Shown here: positions 16,112 through 23,481 of the stretch, one piece after another
Position numbering within the stretch: the first letter of the stretch is position 1
Layout of the letters: each line of letters opens with the position of its first letter
Origin: Spirochaetota bacterium
Lineage (GTDB): Bacteria; Spirochaetota; Spirochaetia; Treponematales; Rectinemataceae
Assembly: GCA_022711355.1 (NCBI GenBank)
Contig: JAKLFE010000012.1
Location: forward strand, 26,922-90,921
Length of the DNA: 64,000 bases
Direction: 5' to 3'
Made by a program: the position numbers and the translations under genes
The notes under the pieces: model-generated
Told to the model about the DNA's origin: nothing
Database searches by the model: none
The model's input: the letters and a program-made list of their open reading frames with translations, nothing else

Positions 16112-17335
16112 ATGGACATGAAAGCGTTCCCCATTAGCGACCGGATCTACGCGCTCCACGCCGACGTCAAGACCGAGGACCTCTTCGAGGGCATCTGGCC
16201 CATCCCCGACGGGGTTTCGCTCAACTCCTACCTCGTGAAGGGCGACAAGATCGCCCTCATCGACCTCGTGCGGGATTGGGGCGGGGCGACGGCCGCCCTC
16301 GAGTCGGAGCTCTCGCAGGCCGGGGTCAAGCTGGCCGACGTCGACTACCTCGTCCTGAACCACCTCGAGCCCGACCATACCGGCTGGCTCGCCGAGTACC
16401 GGCGCCTCAACCCCAAGGTCCAGATCATCTCCACCGCCAAGGGCGTCGAGCTCGTGAAGAGCTTCTACAAGGTGACCGAGGGCCTCCGGGCCGTGAAGAC
16501 CGGCGACGAGCTCGACCTGGGCTCGGGCCTCGTCCTTAAGTTCTTCGAGACCCCCAACGTGCACTGGCCCGAGACCATGATGAGCTACGAGCCCTCGACG
16601 GGCACCCTCTTCTCCTGCGACGGCTTCGGCAGCTTCGGCATGCTCGGCGACCGGATCTTCGACGACCAGTTCAGCGCCGAGGAGCACCGCCGCCTCGAGG
16701 CCGAGAGCCTGCGCTACTACGCGAACATCGTCGCGAGCTTCGGCCTCTTCGTGCGCAAGGCCGTCGAGAAGCTGGCCGGGCTCGAGCTCAAGGTCGTGGC
16801 CCCGAGCCACGGCATCGTCTGGCGCAGGGACCCCATGGCCATCGTCGGGCGGTACCTGAAGTACGCGGGCTGGCTCGAGGGGGGCCGCGACAAGGAGGTC
16901 TGCGTCGTCTGGGGCTCGATGTACGGGAACACCGAGCGGGGGCTCAAGGCCGTCCTCGCGGGGCTCGAGGACGAGGGCATGCCCTACGTCATGCATCGCG
17001 TCCCCAACCAGGACGTCTCCTACATCCTCGCCGACGCATACCGCTGCGAGGGCATCCTCGTCGCGATGCCGACCTACGAGTACAAGATGTTCCCCCCCAT
17101 GGCCTACGCCCTCGACATCTTCGAGCGCAAGCACGTCTGGGGGCGCAGCGCCCTGCGCATCGGCTCCTGGGGCTGGATCGGCGGGGCCAAGAAGGAGTAC
17201 GAGGAGGCCATAGCCCCCCTCAAGTGGAACTGCCTCGAGTCGGTGGAGTGGGCGGGAGGGGCGGGGCCCGAGACCCTCGAGCTCCTCCGCGAGCGGGGCC
17301 GCGAGCTGGCGCGCAGGGTGCGCGAGGCGAAGTAG
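16112..17335 (+). CDS. FprA-type flavodiiron protein (oxygen or NO reductase)
   Basis: The 407-residue protein joins a metallo-beta-lactamase domain and a flavodoxin domain. All diiron ligands are visible: H84, E86, D88 and H89 in NHLEPDHTG, then H151, D170 and H233 (PSHGIVW). The flavodoxin FMN loop is GSMYGNTE near residue 270. These enzymes reduce O2 to water (or NO to N2O) with electrons from rubredoxin, protecting anaerobes. No rubredoxin gene is adjacent and no fused rubredoxin domain is present. The protein is cytoplasmic and about family length (roughly 400). Confidence 0.95.
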   Translation: MDMKAFPISDRIYALHADVKTEDLFEGIWPIPDGVSLNSYLVKGDKIALIDLVRDWGGATAALESELSQAGVKLADVDYLVLNHLEPDHTGWLAEYRRLNPKVQIISTAKGVELVKSFYKVTEGLRAVKTGDELDLGSGLVLKFFETPNVHWPETMMSYEPSTGTLFSCDGFGSFGMLGDRIFDDQFSAEEHRRLEAESLRYYANIVASFGLFVRKAVEKLAGLELKVVAPSHGIVWRRDPMAIVGRYLKYAGWLEGGRDKEVCVVWGSMYGNTERGLKAVLAGLEDEGMPYVMHRVPNQDVSYILADAYRCEGILVAMPTYEYKMFPPMAYALDIFERKHVWGRSALRIGSWGWIGGAKKEYEEAIAPLKWNCLESVEWAGGAGPETLELLRERGRELARRVREAK

Positions 17336-17340
17336 CCCGC

Positions 17341-17368
17341 CCGCCCGGGGCGCCGCCGCCCCGGGCGG
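17341..17368 (+). terminator. GC-rich hairpin after the flavodiiron gene
   Basis: An 11-bp perfect stem (17341-17351 with 17358-17368, CCGCCCGGGGC/GCCCCGGGCGG) and a 6-base loop lie 5 bases after the stop. There is no T tract, so termination efficiency is uncertain. Confidence 0.6.
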
Positions 17369-17401
17369 CGCTCCGATTCCGGAACTCGTTTCCGCCTCGG
17401 C

Positions 17402-17430
17402 TTGAGGCTCCGCTCCTTTCCGTCTATGAT
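17402..17430 (+). promoter_or_regulatory. Promoter of the P5C dehydrogenase gene
   Basis: TTGAGG (17402-17407), 17 bases, TATGAT (17425-17430). The start codon is 234 bases further, which leaves a long leader. Confidence 0.6.
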
Positions 17431-17436
17431 CACCCC

Positions 17437-17664
17437 GCCGGCCCCCCTGCAGCGGGGCGGACGGTCGGGGCCTCGGCCCCGGGGGGCCGTCGGCCCCGGG
17501 ATCGACGATCCATCATCTCTTTCACAGCATCCTCGCCCCGAGTCCGGGGGCCTACAGCGGCGACGCCGCCAGGGCCCGTGGACCCCTCGAGCCCGCGACG
17601 CGCGGGCACGAACGGGCCGACGCCGAAAGGCGCCGACCTCCCGCGTTTGGAAAGGAGCGAAACC
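17437..17664 (+). other. Long GC-rich leader of the P5C dehydrogenase gene
   Basis: About 228 bases between the predicted transcript start and the ATG. It holds several short inverted repeats (for example GGGGCC/GGCCCC near 17480-17500, and GCCGACG/CGCCGAC-like segments near 17620-17640) and no credible ORF. The ribosome site AAAGGAG is at 17651-17657. I do not recognise a known riboswitch. Confidence 0.4.
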
Positions 17665-19296
17665 ATGAACGACGCCATCCTCAGGGCGCCGCCGGCCGAG
17701 AACGAGCCGGCCCTCGCCTACGCGCCCGGAAGCCCCGAGCGCGCCTCCCTCGAGTCCGAGCTGGGACGCATGGCCGCGGGGGGCTTCGAGGTCCCCCTCG
17801 TCATCGGGGGCCGCGAGCTCCGCACGGGCCAGACCGGCGCCATCCTGCGCCCGGACCGGCTCTCCGCGCCCCTGGGCCTCTACTACAAGGCCGGCCCCGC
17901 CGAGGCCCAGGCCGCCGTCGAGGCGGCCCTCGCCGCCAAGCGGGAGTGGGCAGCCATTCCCTGGGAGGAGCGGGCCGCGGTCTTCCGCCGCGCCGCCTCG
18001 CTGATCGCCGGCAAGTACCGCGCGAAGCTCGTGGCGGCGACCATGCTCGGCCAGTCCAAGACCGCCCGCGAGGCCGAGATCGACGCGATATGCGAAGTCG
18101 TCGACTTCCTCCGCCTGAATCCCCGCTTCATGGAGCGCATCTACGCCGAGCAGCCGGAGAGCTTGACGGGCGAGTGGAACCGCATCGCCTACCGCCCCCT
18201 GGAGGGCTTCGTCTACGCGGTCACGCCCTTCAACTTCACCGCCATCGCCGCCAACCTGCCCACGGCCCCCGCGATGATGGGCAACGTCGTCGTGTGGAAG
18301 CCAGCCTCCACCTCGATCCTCTCGAACTACCTCCTGATGAAGGTCTACGAGGAGGCGGGGCTCCCGCCCGGGGTCATCAACTTCGTGCCCGGCGGCGGGA
18401 GCGCCATCTCCGGCGTCGCCCTGTCCCGCCCCGAGCTCGCGGGCCTGCACTTCACCGGCTCGACCTCGGTCTTCAACTCCCTGTGGAAGGAGATAGCGGC
18501 CAAGCTCTCCATCTACCGCTCCTACCCCCGCCTCGTCGGCGAGACGGGCGGCAAGGACTTCATCTTCCTGGATCCCTCGGCCGATCCCGAGGTAGCCCTC
18601 GTCGCGGCCCTCCGCGGCGCCTACGAGTACCAGGGCCAGAAGTGCTCGGCCGCCTCGCGGCTCTACGTCCCGAAGGGCCTCGCCCCGAGCTTCCTCGAGG
18701 CCCTCGCCGCCGCGGCGAGGCAGCTGCCGATGGGCGAGGTGACGGACTTCCGGAACTTCATGGGGGCCGTCATCGACGAGGCCTCCTTCGACAGCATCAT
18801 GCCCTACCTCGAGCGGGCCCGCGGCTCGAAGTCGGCGCGGATCCTAGCCGGGGGCGCGGGCGACAAGGGCCAGGGCTACTTCCTCGAGCCGAGCCTCATC
18901 GAGGCCCTCGACCCGCGCTTCGAGACCATGGAGACGGAGCTCTTCGGCCCCGTGCTCACGGCCTACGCCTACGACGAGTCCGACATGGCCGCCGCCTACC
19001 GCCTCGTGGACGCCACCTCCCCCTACGCCCTCACCGGCTCGGTCATCGCGCGGGACCGGCGGGCGATCCTGCGCGGGGTCGAGGCCCTGCGCGAGGCGGC
19101 GGGCAACCTCTACGTCAACGACAAGCCCACGGGCGCCGTCGTCGGCCGCCAGCCCTTCGGCGGCATGCGGGCCTCGGGCACGAACGACAAGGCCGGGAGC
19201 CTGGTCAACCTCATGCGCTGGACGAGCCCCGGGGCCATCAAGGAGAACTTCGACCCGCCGACCGAGTGGCGCTATCCCTACATGGGAGGAGACTGA
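17665..19296 (+). CDS. 1-pyrroline-5-carboxylate dehydrogenase (aldehyde dehydrogenase family)
   Basis: A 543-residue ALDH. The catalytic glutamate is E293 in GETGGKDF and the nucleophile is C327 in GQKCSAASR. PFNFTAIAANLPTAPA and the C-terminal NDKPTGAVVGRQPFGG are typical of the P5CDH (RocA/PRODH-associated) branch rather than general ALDHs. It oxidises glutamate-5-semialdehyde to glutamate with NAD in proline or arginine catabolism. No proline dehydrogenase is adjacent. The frame is open upstream to 17224, but the AAAGGAG site fixes the ATG at 17665. Confidence 0.92.
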   Translation: MNDAILRAPPAENEPALAYAPGSPERASLESELGRMAAGGFEVPLVIGGRELRTGQTGAILRPDRLSAPLGLYYKAGPAEAQAAVEAALAAKREWAAIPWEERAAVFRRAASLIAGKYRAKLVAATMLGQSKTAREAEIDAICEVVDFLRLNPRFMERIYAEQPESLTGEWNRIAYRPLEGFVYAVTPFNFTAIAANLPTAPAMMGNVVVWKPASTSILSNYLLMKVYEEAGLPPGVINFVPGGGSAISGVALSRPELAGLHFTGSTSVFNSLWKEIAAKLSIYRSYPRLVGETGGKDFIFLDPSADPEVALVAALRGAYEYQGQKCSAASRLYVPKGLAPSFLEALAAAARQLPMGEVTDFRNFMGAVIDEASFDSIMPYLERARGSKSARILAGGAGDKGQGYFLEPSLIEALDPRFETMETELFGPVLTAYAYDESDMAAAYRLVDATSPYALTGSVIARDRRAILRGVEALREAAGNLYVNDKPTGAVVGRQPFGGMRASGTNDKAGSLVNLMRWTSPGAIKENFDPPTEWRYPYMGGD

Positions 19297-19315
19297 CGCT
19301 GCCTGCGCGGGTCAT

Positions 19316-19344
19316 GGCCGCCCGGATTGATAAGCCGGGCGGCC
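19316..19344 (+). terminator. Terminator hairpin after P5C dehydrogenase
   Basis: A 10-bp perfect stem (GGCCGCCCGG at 19316-19325 with CCGGGCGGCC at 19335-19344) encloses a 9-base AT-rich loop and is followed by CTTCCCC. It lies 20 bases after the stop. Confidence 0.65.
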
Positions 19345-19371
19345 CTTCCCCGGCCGGCGCGGCGCCCCGGC

Positions 19372-19817
19372 CTAGGTGGGAATGCCGAGCTCGTTTGCGT
19401 ACCGCAGCACCGAGCGGTAGTCCTCGGGCTCGTCGGCGTCCATGACCAGGCCGGGGTCGTCGAGCTCCAGCGCGATGACGGAATCGCCTAACGCGGAAGG
19501 CCCGCGGCGTCGAAGACCGGCACGTCGACGGGCGTGAGGAAGGCCCGGCCGCACCTGTCCCCGATGTAGCCCAGGCCGATGCGGACGGAGCTGAACATGT
19601 CGCTGGCCGCGTAGTCCTCGTTGCGGAGGCAGGCCGTTCCCAGGCCGCTCAGGTGCTCCCGGAGGGCCTCCGCGTTGTGCCCCGTGACGACGGCGATGTC
19701 CGAGACGCCAGCCGCCCTGAAGCTCGAGGCGATCCGCCGGATGAGGCTCGAATCCCCGACGGGCGGCAGGGGCTTGAACTCGCGCATGCGGGAGGAGAGC
19801 CCGGCCGCGACGATCAC
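19372..19817 (-). pseudogene. Decayed MobA-like NTP transferase of a molybdenum-hydroxylase locus
   Basis: The first frame (19817 down to 19488, GTG start) gives VIVAAGLSSRMREFKPLPP, then VVTGHNAEAL and FLTPVDVPVF. This is the nucleotide-binding half of a MocA/MobA-like cytidylyltransferase of the kind found beside xdhC. It then hits a TAG. A second frame (19554-19372) continues with GDSVIALELDDPG and VMDADEPEDYRSVL, the normal C-terminal end of the same family. The central part of about 50 residues that should link them is missing, so an internal deletion with frameshift near 19490-19500 has broken the gene. Intact members are about 200 residues. Confidence 0.75.
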
Positions 19818-19862
19818 CGCTCCCGCAGTCGCCCTTCCCGCGCGATCAGTCCCCGCGCTCTA

Positions 19863-19964
19863 TCAGGATGCGCCGGGGACGTCGGCGAGCGAGTCCTTCT
19901 CGGGGTCGCATATGAGCAAGCGGTTCGCGCCGTTGATAGTGAGCCACAGCTTCCTGGGCATCAT
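19863..19964 (-). pseudogene. N-terminal remnant of a molybdenum hydroxylase (Mop/Xdh-like aldehyde oxidoreductase)
   Basis: A 33-codon frame with a good GGAGAGGG ribosome site starts MMPRKLWLTINGANRLLICD and continues to KDSLADV, then PGAS and stop. The sequence matches the beginning of the [2Fe-2S] domain of MOP-type aldehyde oxidoreductases, where the strand LTINGxxRxL is followed by DVLR and then the cysteine loop. Everything after DV, including all cysteines and the whole molybdopterin domain (normally about 900 residues), is gone. The following bases run into the NTP transferase remnant, so one large deletion probably removed the catalytic gene body. Confidence 0.6.
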
Positions 19965-20019
19965 TCCCTCTCCTCCGCTCGTTTATCGGGCCGATCGTCC
20001 GAAAGGCCCGCCTTATCCG

Positions 20020-20221
20020 CTATCGATCGAGCTCGTGCCCGAGCTGCGCCGACGCGGCCGCGCAGCAGCGCCCCTCGCGCAGCAGGCGCGACAGGCGTTC
20101 GAGGTCATCGCGCACGCAGGCAAGCCCGGCCTTCGGCGCCGAGCCCGGGGAGGGCGAGCTTGTTTTCGGGGACGATGTACCTAGGCCGGCCGGCGCTGGC
20201 CGGCCAGGGATGCGGCATCAT
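20020..20221 (-). pseudogene. Frameshifted small gene, family not recognised
   Basis: A strong AAGGAGG site precedes ATG at 20221. The first frame reads MMPHPWPASAGRPRYIVPEN and continues to a stop at 20105. A shifted frame continues ACVRDDLERLSRLLREGRCC and ends at TAG at 20020. Together they would make a protein of about 67 residues, with the shift near 20115. I cannot name the family. Its place upstream of the hydroxylase remnant suggests it belonged to the same lost locus. It might instead be two unrelated short frames. Confidence 0.4.
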
Positions 20222-20300
20222 GGATCCTCCTTTTCAAACACGGAAGGCGGGGCCGTTTCCAGCCGCACCCATCGACCTCTAGCCATGGCGCGAGCGCGCG

Positions 20301-20390
20301 TTAGCCACGCGGCAACTCCTCGCTGTAGGCATAGAGATTCGAAGGACCGAGGCACATCCTACAGGCATAACAGGCGCCGTCATGTTGCAT
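20301..20390 (-). CDS. Possible 29-residue cysteine-rich peptide or gene remnant
   Basis: A frame MQHDGACYACRMCLGPSNLY and nine further residues, with three cysteines in C-x2-C-x2-C spacing, which could bind a metal. There is no clear ribosome site before its ATG, and the frame is open upstream to 20543 with low-complexity Arg/Ala sequence. It may be the C-terminal scrap of a larger redox or radical-type protein from the decayed locus. Little confidence can be placed in it as a real gene. Confidence 0.25.
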   Translation of the reverse strand: MQHDGACYACRMCLGPSNLYAYSEELPRG

Positions 20391-20636
20391 AGCTACGGAG
20401 AATTGCGGAATGGGATGCCGCGGCGCGGTTTCGCGTCGATCGGCATCGGCGCGCGTCGATTGACGCCGCCGCGCATCGATTCGCGGCCGCGCGGGCTGCT
20501 TGACGAGGCGCCGCGCCCGGGCATGGAATCGCGGGCATGGCATCCATCAGGCGGCAGCTCCCCGGCGCGGGGCCCGAGCGCCTCGCGCTCGGCTTCCTCG
20601 AGGGCGAGGCCCGCGGCTAGCCCGTGGGGCCTCGGC
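20391..20636. other. Non-coding or decayed stretch
   Basis: About 245 bases between the cysteine-rich frame and ppnP. It contains repeated TCGAT-type words (for example CGTCGATCGGCAT, GTCGATTGACG, CATCGATTCGCGG) and no frame that resembles a known protein. A 27-codon plus-strand frame (20537-20620) has no supporting features. Confidence 0.4.
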
Positions 20637-20918
20637 CTAGGAGTACCAGCAGATATAGGCGGTTTCCGCGGCCGCCTTCACGAGGAACTTCTTGCCGGGA
20701 GCGACGCTGAAGCTCTGGCCCTCCGCGAACTCCTGCCAGGCCGGGCTCTCCGGCAGCTTGACCGAGAGGCGGCCGGAGATCACCTTCATCAATTCCTTCG
20801 ACGAGGTGCCGAACTCGTAGTCCCCGGCGGCCATGACGCCGACCGTGGCGGGGCCCTGCGCCGTCTGCAGCCCCAGCGATTTCACGTTTCCCGAAAAGTA
20901 CTCGTTGACCTTGATCAT
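20637..20918 (-). CDS. ppnP: PpnP, pyrimidine/purine nucleoside phosphorylase (DUF1255 cupin)
   Basis: The 93-residue cupin starts MIKVNEYFSGNVKSLGLQ and has GVMAAGDYEFGTSSKELMKV and SFSVAPGKKFLVK. These match the whole length of the PpnP (YaiE) family of about 94 residues. PpnP phosphorolyses purine and pyrimidine nucleosides to bases and ribose-1-phosphate. The open frame runs to 21329, but the ATG at 20918 has a GGAAGGAG site and the family N-terminus. It is divergent from xdhC. It looks intact, in contrast to the remnants downstream. Confidence 0.93.
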   Translation of the reverse strand: MIKVNEYFSGNVKSLGLQTAQGPATVGVMAAGDYEFGTSSKELMKVISGRLSVKLPESPAWQEFAEGQSFSVAPGKKFLVKAAAETAYICWYS

Positions 20919-20936
20919 GCGAGCTCCTTCCCCGCC

Positions 20937-20965
20937 TGTATACCAGCGCGCCGCGGCGGCGTCAA
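20937..20965 (-). promoter_or_regulatory. Promoter of ppnP
   Basis: Minus-strand TTGACG (20960-20965), exactly 17 bases, TATACA (20937-20942), then the ribosome site and ATG at 20918. Confidence 0.72.
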
Positions 20966-20986
20966 GGAAAGGGCCGCCGCCGCGCC

Positions 20987-21015
20987 TTGCCGAGCCCTCA
21001 GGTTTCGACTCATAC
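20987..21015 (+). promoter_or_regulatory. Candidate promoter of xdhC
   Basis: TTGCCG (20987-20992), 17 bases, TCATAC (21010-21015; CATACT is the alternative). It lies 21 bases from the divergent ppnP promoter. Confidence 0.4.
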
Positions 21016-21045
21016 TTCGATCTCGACGGCCAAGAGGAGGTCAGC

Positions 21046-22044
21046 ATGGACAAGCGGATCATCGCCGGCGCGGCCAACGAAGCGGGCCGCGTCGCCCTCG
21101 TGACGATACTCGAGGTGCGGGGCTCGGCCCCCCGCCACCCGGGCAGCAAGATGCTGGTCCGGCCCTCGGGCGAGATCGAGGGCAGCATAGGAGGCGGCCT
21201 CGGGGAGTCCCGGGCCATCGAAGCCTCCCTCGCGGCCATCTCCGGGCGGCGCTCGTCCCTCCTCGAGGTCGAGATGCTCGGCGCCGAGGCCGAGGGCCCG
21301 GACTCGATCTGCGGCGGGGTCAACCGCATGCTCGTCGAGTTCGTCGCCGACCCCGCCCCCTACGCCGCCGCCCTGGCCGCCCTCGAGTCCGGCGAGAGGG
21401 CCGTCTTCGAGAAGCGCATAACGCGCGGCGAGGGCGGCCGGCTGGAAGCGCGCGTCTCCCTGCTGCCGGAGGGCGAGGGCCTGCCGGAGGAGGCGGCCAG
21501 GGCCCTGGCCGGCCGCAAGCTCCGCCTCGCCGAGGGCGAGGGCCTCGCCTACGACCCGATCTTCCCCGAGGAGAAGCTCCTCGTCGTCGGCGCCGGCCAC
21601 GTCGGGCGGGCCTTGGCCCTGGCCGCCCAGCCCCTGGGCTTCCAGGTCAGCGTGATCGACGACCGGGCGGAGCTGCTCGGCGAGGATCGGCTGGGCAAAG
21701 GCGTGCGGCGCATCTGCGGCGGCTACGAGGAGGCGATCGCCGCCTTCCCCTTCGACAAGGCCACCTACGCGGCCGTGCTCACCCGGGGGCATCTGTACGA
21801 CCTCGAGTCGATCCGCGCCGTCCTCAAGAGGAAGTACCGCTACGCGGGCCTCATCGGAAGCCGCAGGAAGGTCGCCCTCCTCCTCGAGCAGCTCAGGAAG
21901 GACGGCTATCCGGAGGCGGCGATCGCGAATCTCCACACGCCGATCGGCCTCGATATCGGCTCGGAGACCCCCGAGGAGATCGCCATCTCCATACTCGCCG
22001 AGATGATCGCCCTGCGGCACGATAGGCAGGTCCCTCGACGCTAA
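21046..22044 (+). CDS. XdhC/CoxI-family molybdenum-cofactor insertion protein
   Basis: The 332-residue protein has the N-terminal XdhC domain (LVTILEVRGSAPRHPGSKML, then GSIGGGLGE and CGGVNRMLVE). A C-terminal Rossmann domain (LLVVGAGHVGRALALAA) holds the signature VLTRGHLYDLESI and YAGLIGSRRK. XdhC proteins bind the sulfurated molybdenum cofactor and deliver it to xanthine dehydrogenase-type enzymes. Here the likely client gene next door is reduced to a remnant, so this copy may serve an enzyme elsewhere or be on the way to loss. The ribosome site AAGAGGAGG fixes the ATG at 21046. No frameshift is seen. Confidence 0.88.
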   Translation: MDKRIIAGAANEAGRVALVTILEVRGSAPRHPGSKMLVRPSGEIEGSIGGGLGESRAIEASLAAISGRRSSLLEVEMLGAEAEGPDSICGGVNRMLVEFVADPAPYAAALAALESGERAVFEKRITRGEGGRLEARVSLLPEGEGLPEEAARALAGRKLRLAEGEGLAYDPIFPEEKLLVVGAGHVGRALALAAQPLGFQVSVIDDRAELLGEDRLGKGVRRICGGYEEAIAAFPFDKATYAAVLTRGHLYDLESIRAVLKRKYRYAGLIGSRRKVALLLEQLRKDGYPEAAIANLHTPIGLDIGSETPEEIAISILAEMIALRHDRQVPRR

Positions 22045-22323
22045 TCCGCCCAGGCTGCGCCGGGTAGATGTATCTATATGCATCACAAGGAGGATGGCGG
22101 TACTTCTTAGGGGAAGGTTTATCCTAAATCAATATAGACTTAAATAGCAAGGCCCTACAGGGATTAGTTGCTATTGGTATTTTTATGCATTTTACTCCAA
22201 TATTTATTCAAACATCCCTTGCACAGGCTCTAGGCGCCGGGCTAGCCTTGCCCAGCGCCCGAGGGGCGCCTGCCTCCGAGACCTGACTTCGCGGGAAGCC
22301 CCTCCGGCGGGGAGGTTGTTTTC
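22045..22323 (+). promoter_or_regulatory. AT-rich intergenic region and folded leader of carAB
   Basis: The bases 22070-22220 are strikingly AT-rich for this genome and must hold the carA promoter; several partial matches exist (for example TTGCTA near 22168 followed by TTTACT), none convincing. Further on, AGGCGCC (22232-22238) pairs with GGCGCCT (22265-22271) with additional pairing inside. A 5-bp stem CCTCC/GGAGG (22301-22305 with 22311-22315) is followed by TTGTTTTC and the carA ATG. The second stem would hide the GGAGG ribosome site. No PyrR-box consensus was recognised. Confidence 0.45.
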
Positions 22324-23481
22324 ATGCGAAACGAGGAGAGCAGGGTCCGGAGGGCACTCCTGCGGCTCGAGGACGGCTCCTGCTACGAGGGCCGCTCCTT
22401 CGGCGCGGGCGGCTCGATCGCCGGGGAGGTCGTCTTCACGACCGGCATGACCGGCTACCCCCAGGCCCTCACGGATCCTTCCTTCCACGGCCAGATCCTT
22501 GTCTGCTCCTACCCCCTCGTGGGCAACTACGGGGTGCCCGGGCCGGGCCGCGACCGCTGGGGCATCCCCCTCCACTTCGAGTCCGAGCGGATATGGGCCG
22601 CGGGCCTCGTCGTCTCCGAGGCCTGCCGGAGCCCGAGCCACTTCGCGTCCGAGCGGGGCCTCCCGGACTGGCTCGCCGAGGAGGGGGTGCCGGGCATCGA
22701 GGGCATCGACACGCGCGCGCTGACGATGCGGCTCCGCGTGCGGGGCGTGATGCGGGGCTCCATCGAGGTCGAGGGCGCCGAGCCCGGGGCGGCGGGCGAG
22801 GGCCCCGCCCACCCGGTCGCGCGGGTCTCGCCCGCCTCGCCGCGGCTCTACAACGAGGGCGGCCGGCCGAGGGTGGCCCTGATCGACTGCGGCGCGAAGA
22901 ACAACATCCTGCGCTGCCTCCTCGGGCGAGGCGCCGAGGTCCGGGTCCTGCCCTGGGACGCGAGCCTCGAGGGACTCGAGTACGACGGCCTGTTCCTGTC
23001 GAACGGCCCCGGCGATCCCAAGGCCTGCACGAAGACCATAGCGACCCTGCGCCGCGCCCTCGCCGAGGAGCGGCCCGTCTTCGGCGTCTGCCTGGGCGCC
23101 CAGCTCCTGGGCCTGGCGGCCGGGGCCGATACCTACAAGCTCCGCTACGGCCACCGCGGGCAGAACCAGCCCTGCGTGGAGCGCGGGAGCGGCCGCTGCT
23201 ACATCACGAGCCAGAACCATGGCTACGCCCTGCGGGAGGAGAGCCTGCCCGCGGGTTGGGAGGCCTGGTTCGAAAACGGCAACGACGGCACGGTCGAGGG
23301 CATCCGCTCGACCGAAGGGCCCTTCTCAGCGGTCCAGTTCCATCCCGAGGGCTGCCCCGGCCCCCGGGATACCGAGTTCCTCTTCGACGCCTTCCTCGAG
23401 GAGGCGGAGGCCCGGGCCCCGCGGGCGGGGAAGGCCCGGGACGCCCGGCCGGCGGCGGCCCTCGCCGGGGGCGCGCGATGA
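22324..23481 (+). CDS. carA: Carbamoyl-phosphate synthase small (glutaminase) subunit
   Basis: A 385-residue protein. The N-terminal CPSase domain has FTTGMTGYPQALTDPSF and the C-terminal half is a class I glutamine amidotransferase. The nucleophile is C256 in GVCLGAQ, with H340 and E342 in FHPEG. The usual histidine of CLGHQ is alanine here, and GHRGQNQPC replaces the common GHxGGNHPV. The triad itself is complete. CarA feeds ammonia to CarB for carbamoyl phosphate in pyrimidine and arginine synthesis. The last 20 residues are an Ala/Arg-rich tail. Its stop overlaps the carB start. Confidence 0.95.
   Translation: MRNEESRVRRALLRLEDGSCYEGRSFGAGGSIAGEVVFTTGMTGYPQALTDPSFHGQILVCSYPLVGNYGVPGPGRDRWGIPLHFESERIWAAGLVVSEACRSPSHFASERGLPDWLAEEGVPGIEGIDTRALTMRLRVRGVMRGSIEVEGAEPGAAGEGPAHPVARVSPASPRLYNEGGRPRVALIDCGAKNNILRCLLGRGAEVRVLPWDASLEGLEYDGLFLSNGPGDPKACTKTIATLRRALAEERPVFGVCLGAQLLGLAAGADTYKLRYGHRGQNQPCVERGSGRCYITSQNHGYALREESLPAGWEAWFENGNDGTVEGIRSTEGPFSAVQFHPEGCPGPRDTEFLFDAFLEEAEARAPRAGKARDARPAAALAGGAR

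Noticed and set aside
20537..20620. A 27-codon plus-strand frame (MASIRRQLPGAGPERLAL onward)
   Set aside because: No ribosome site, no family resemblance, and located in a decayed region.
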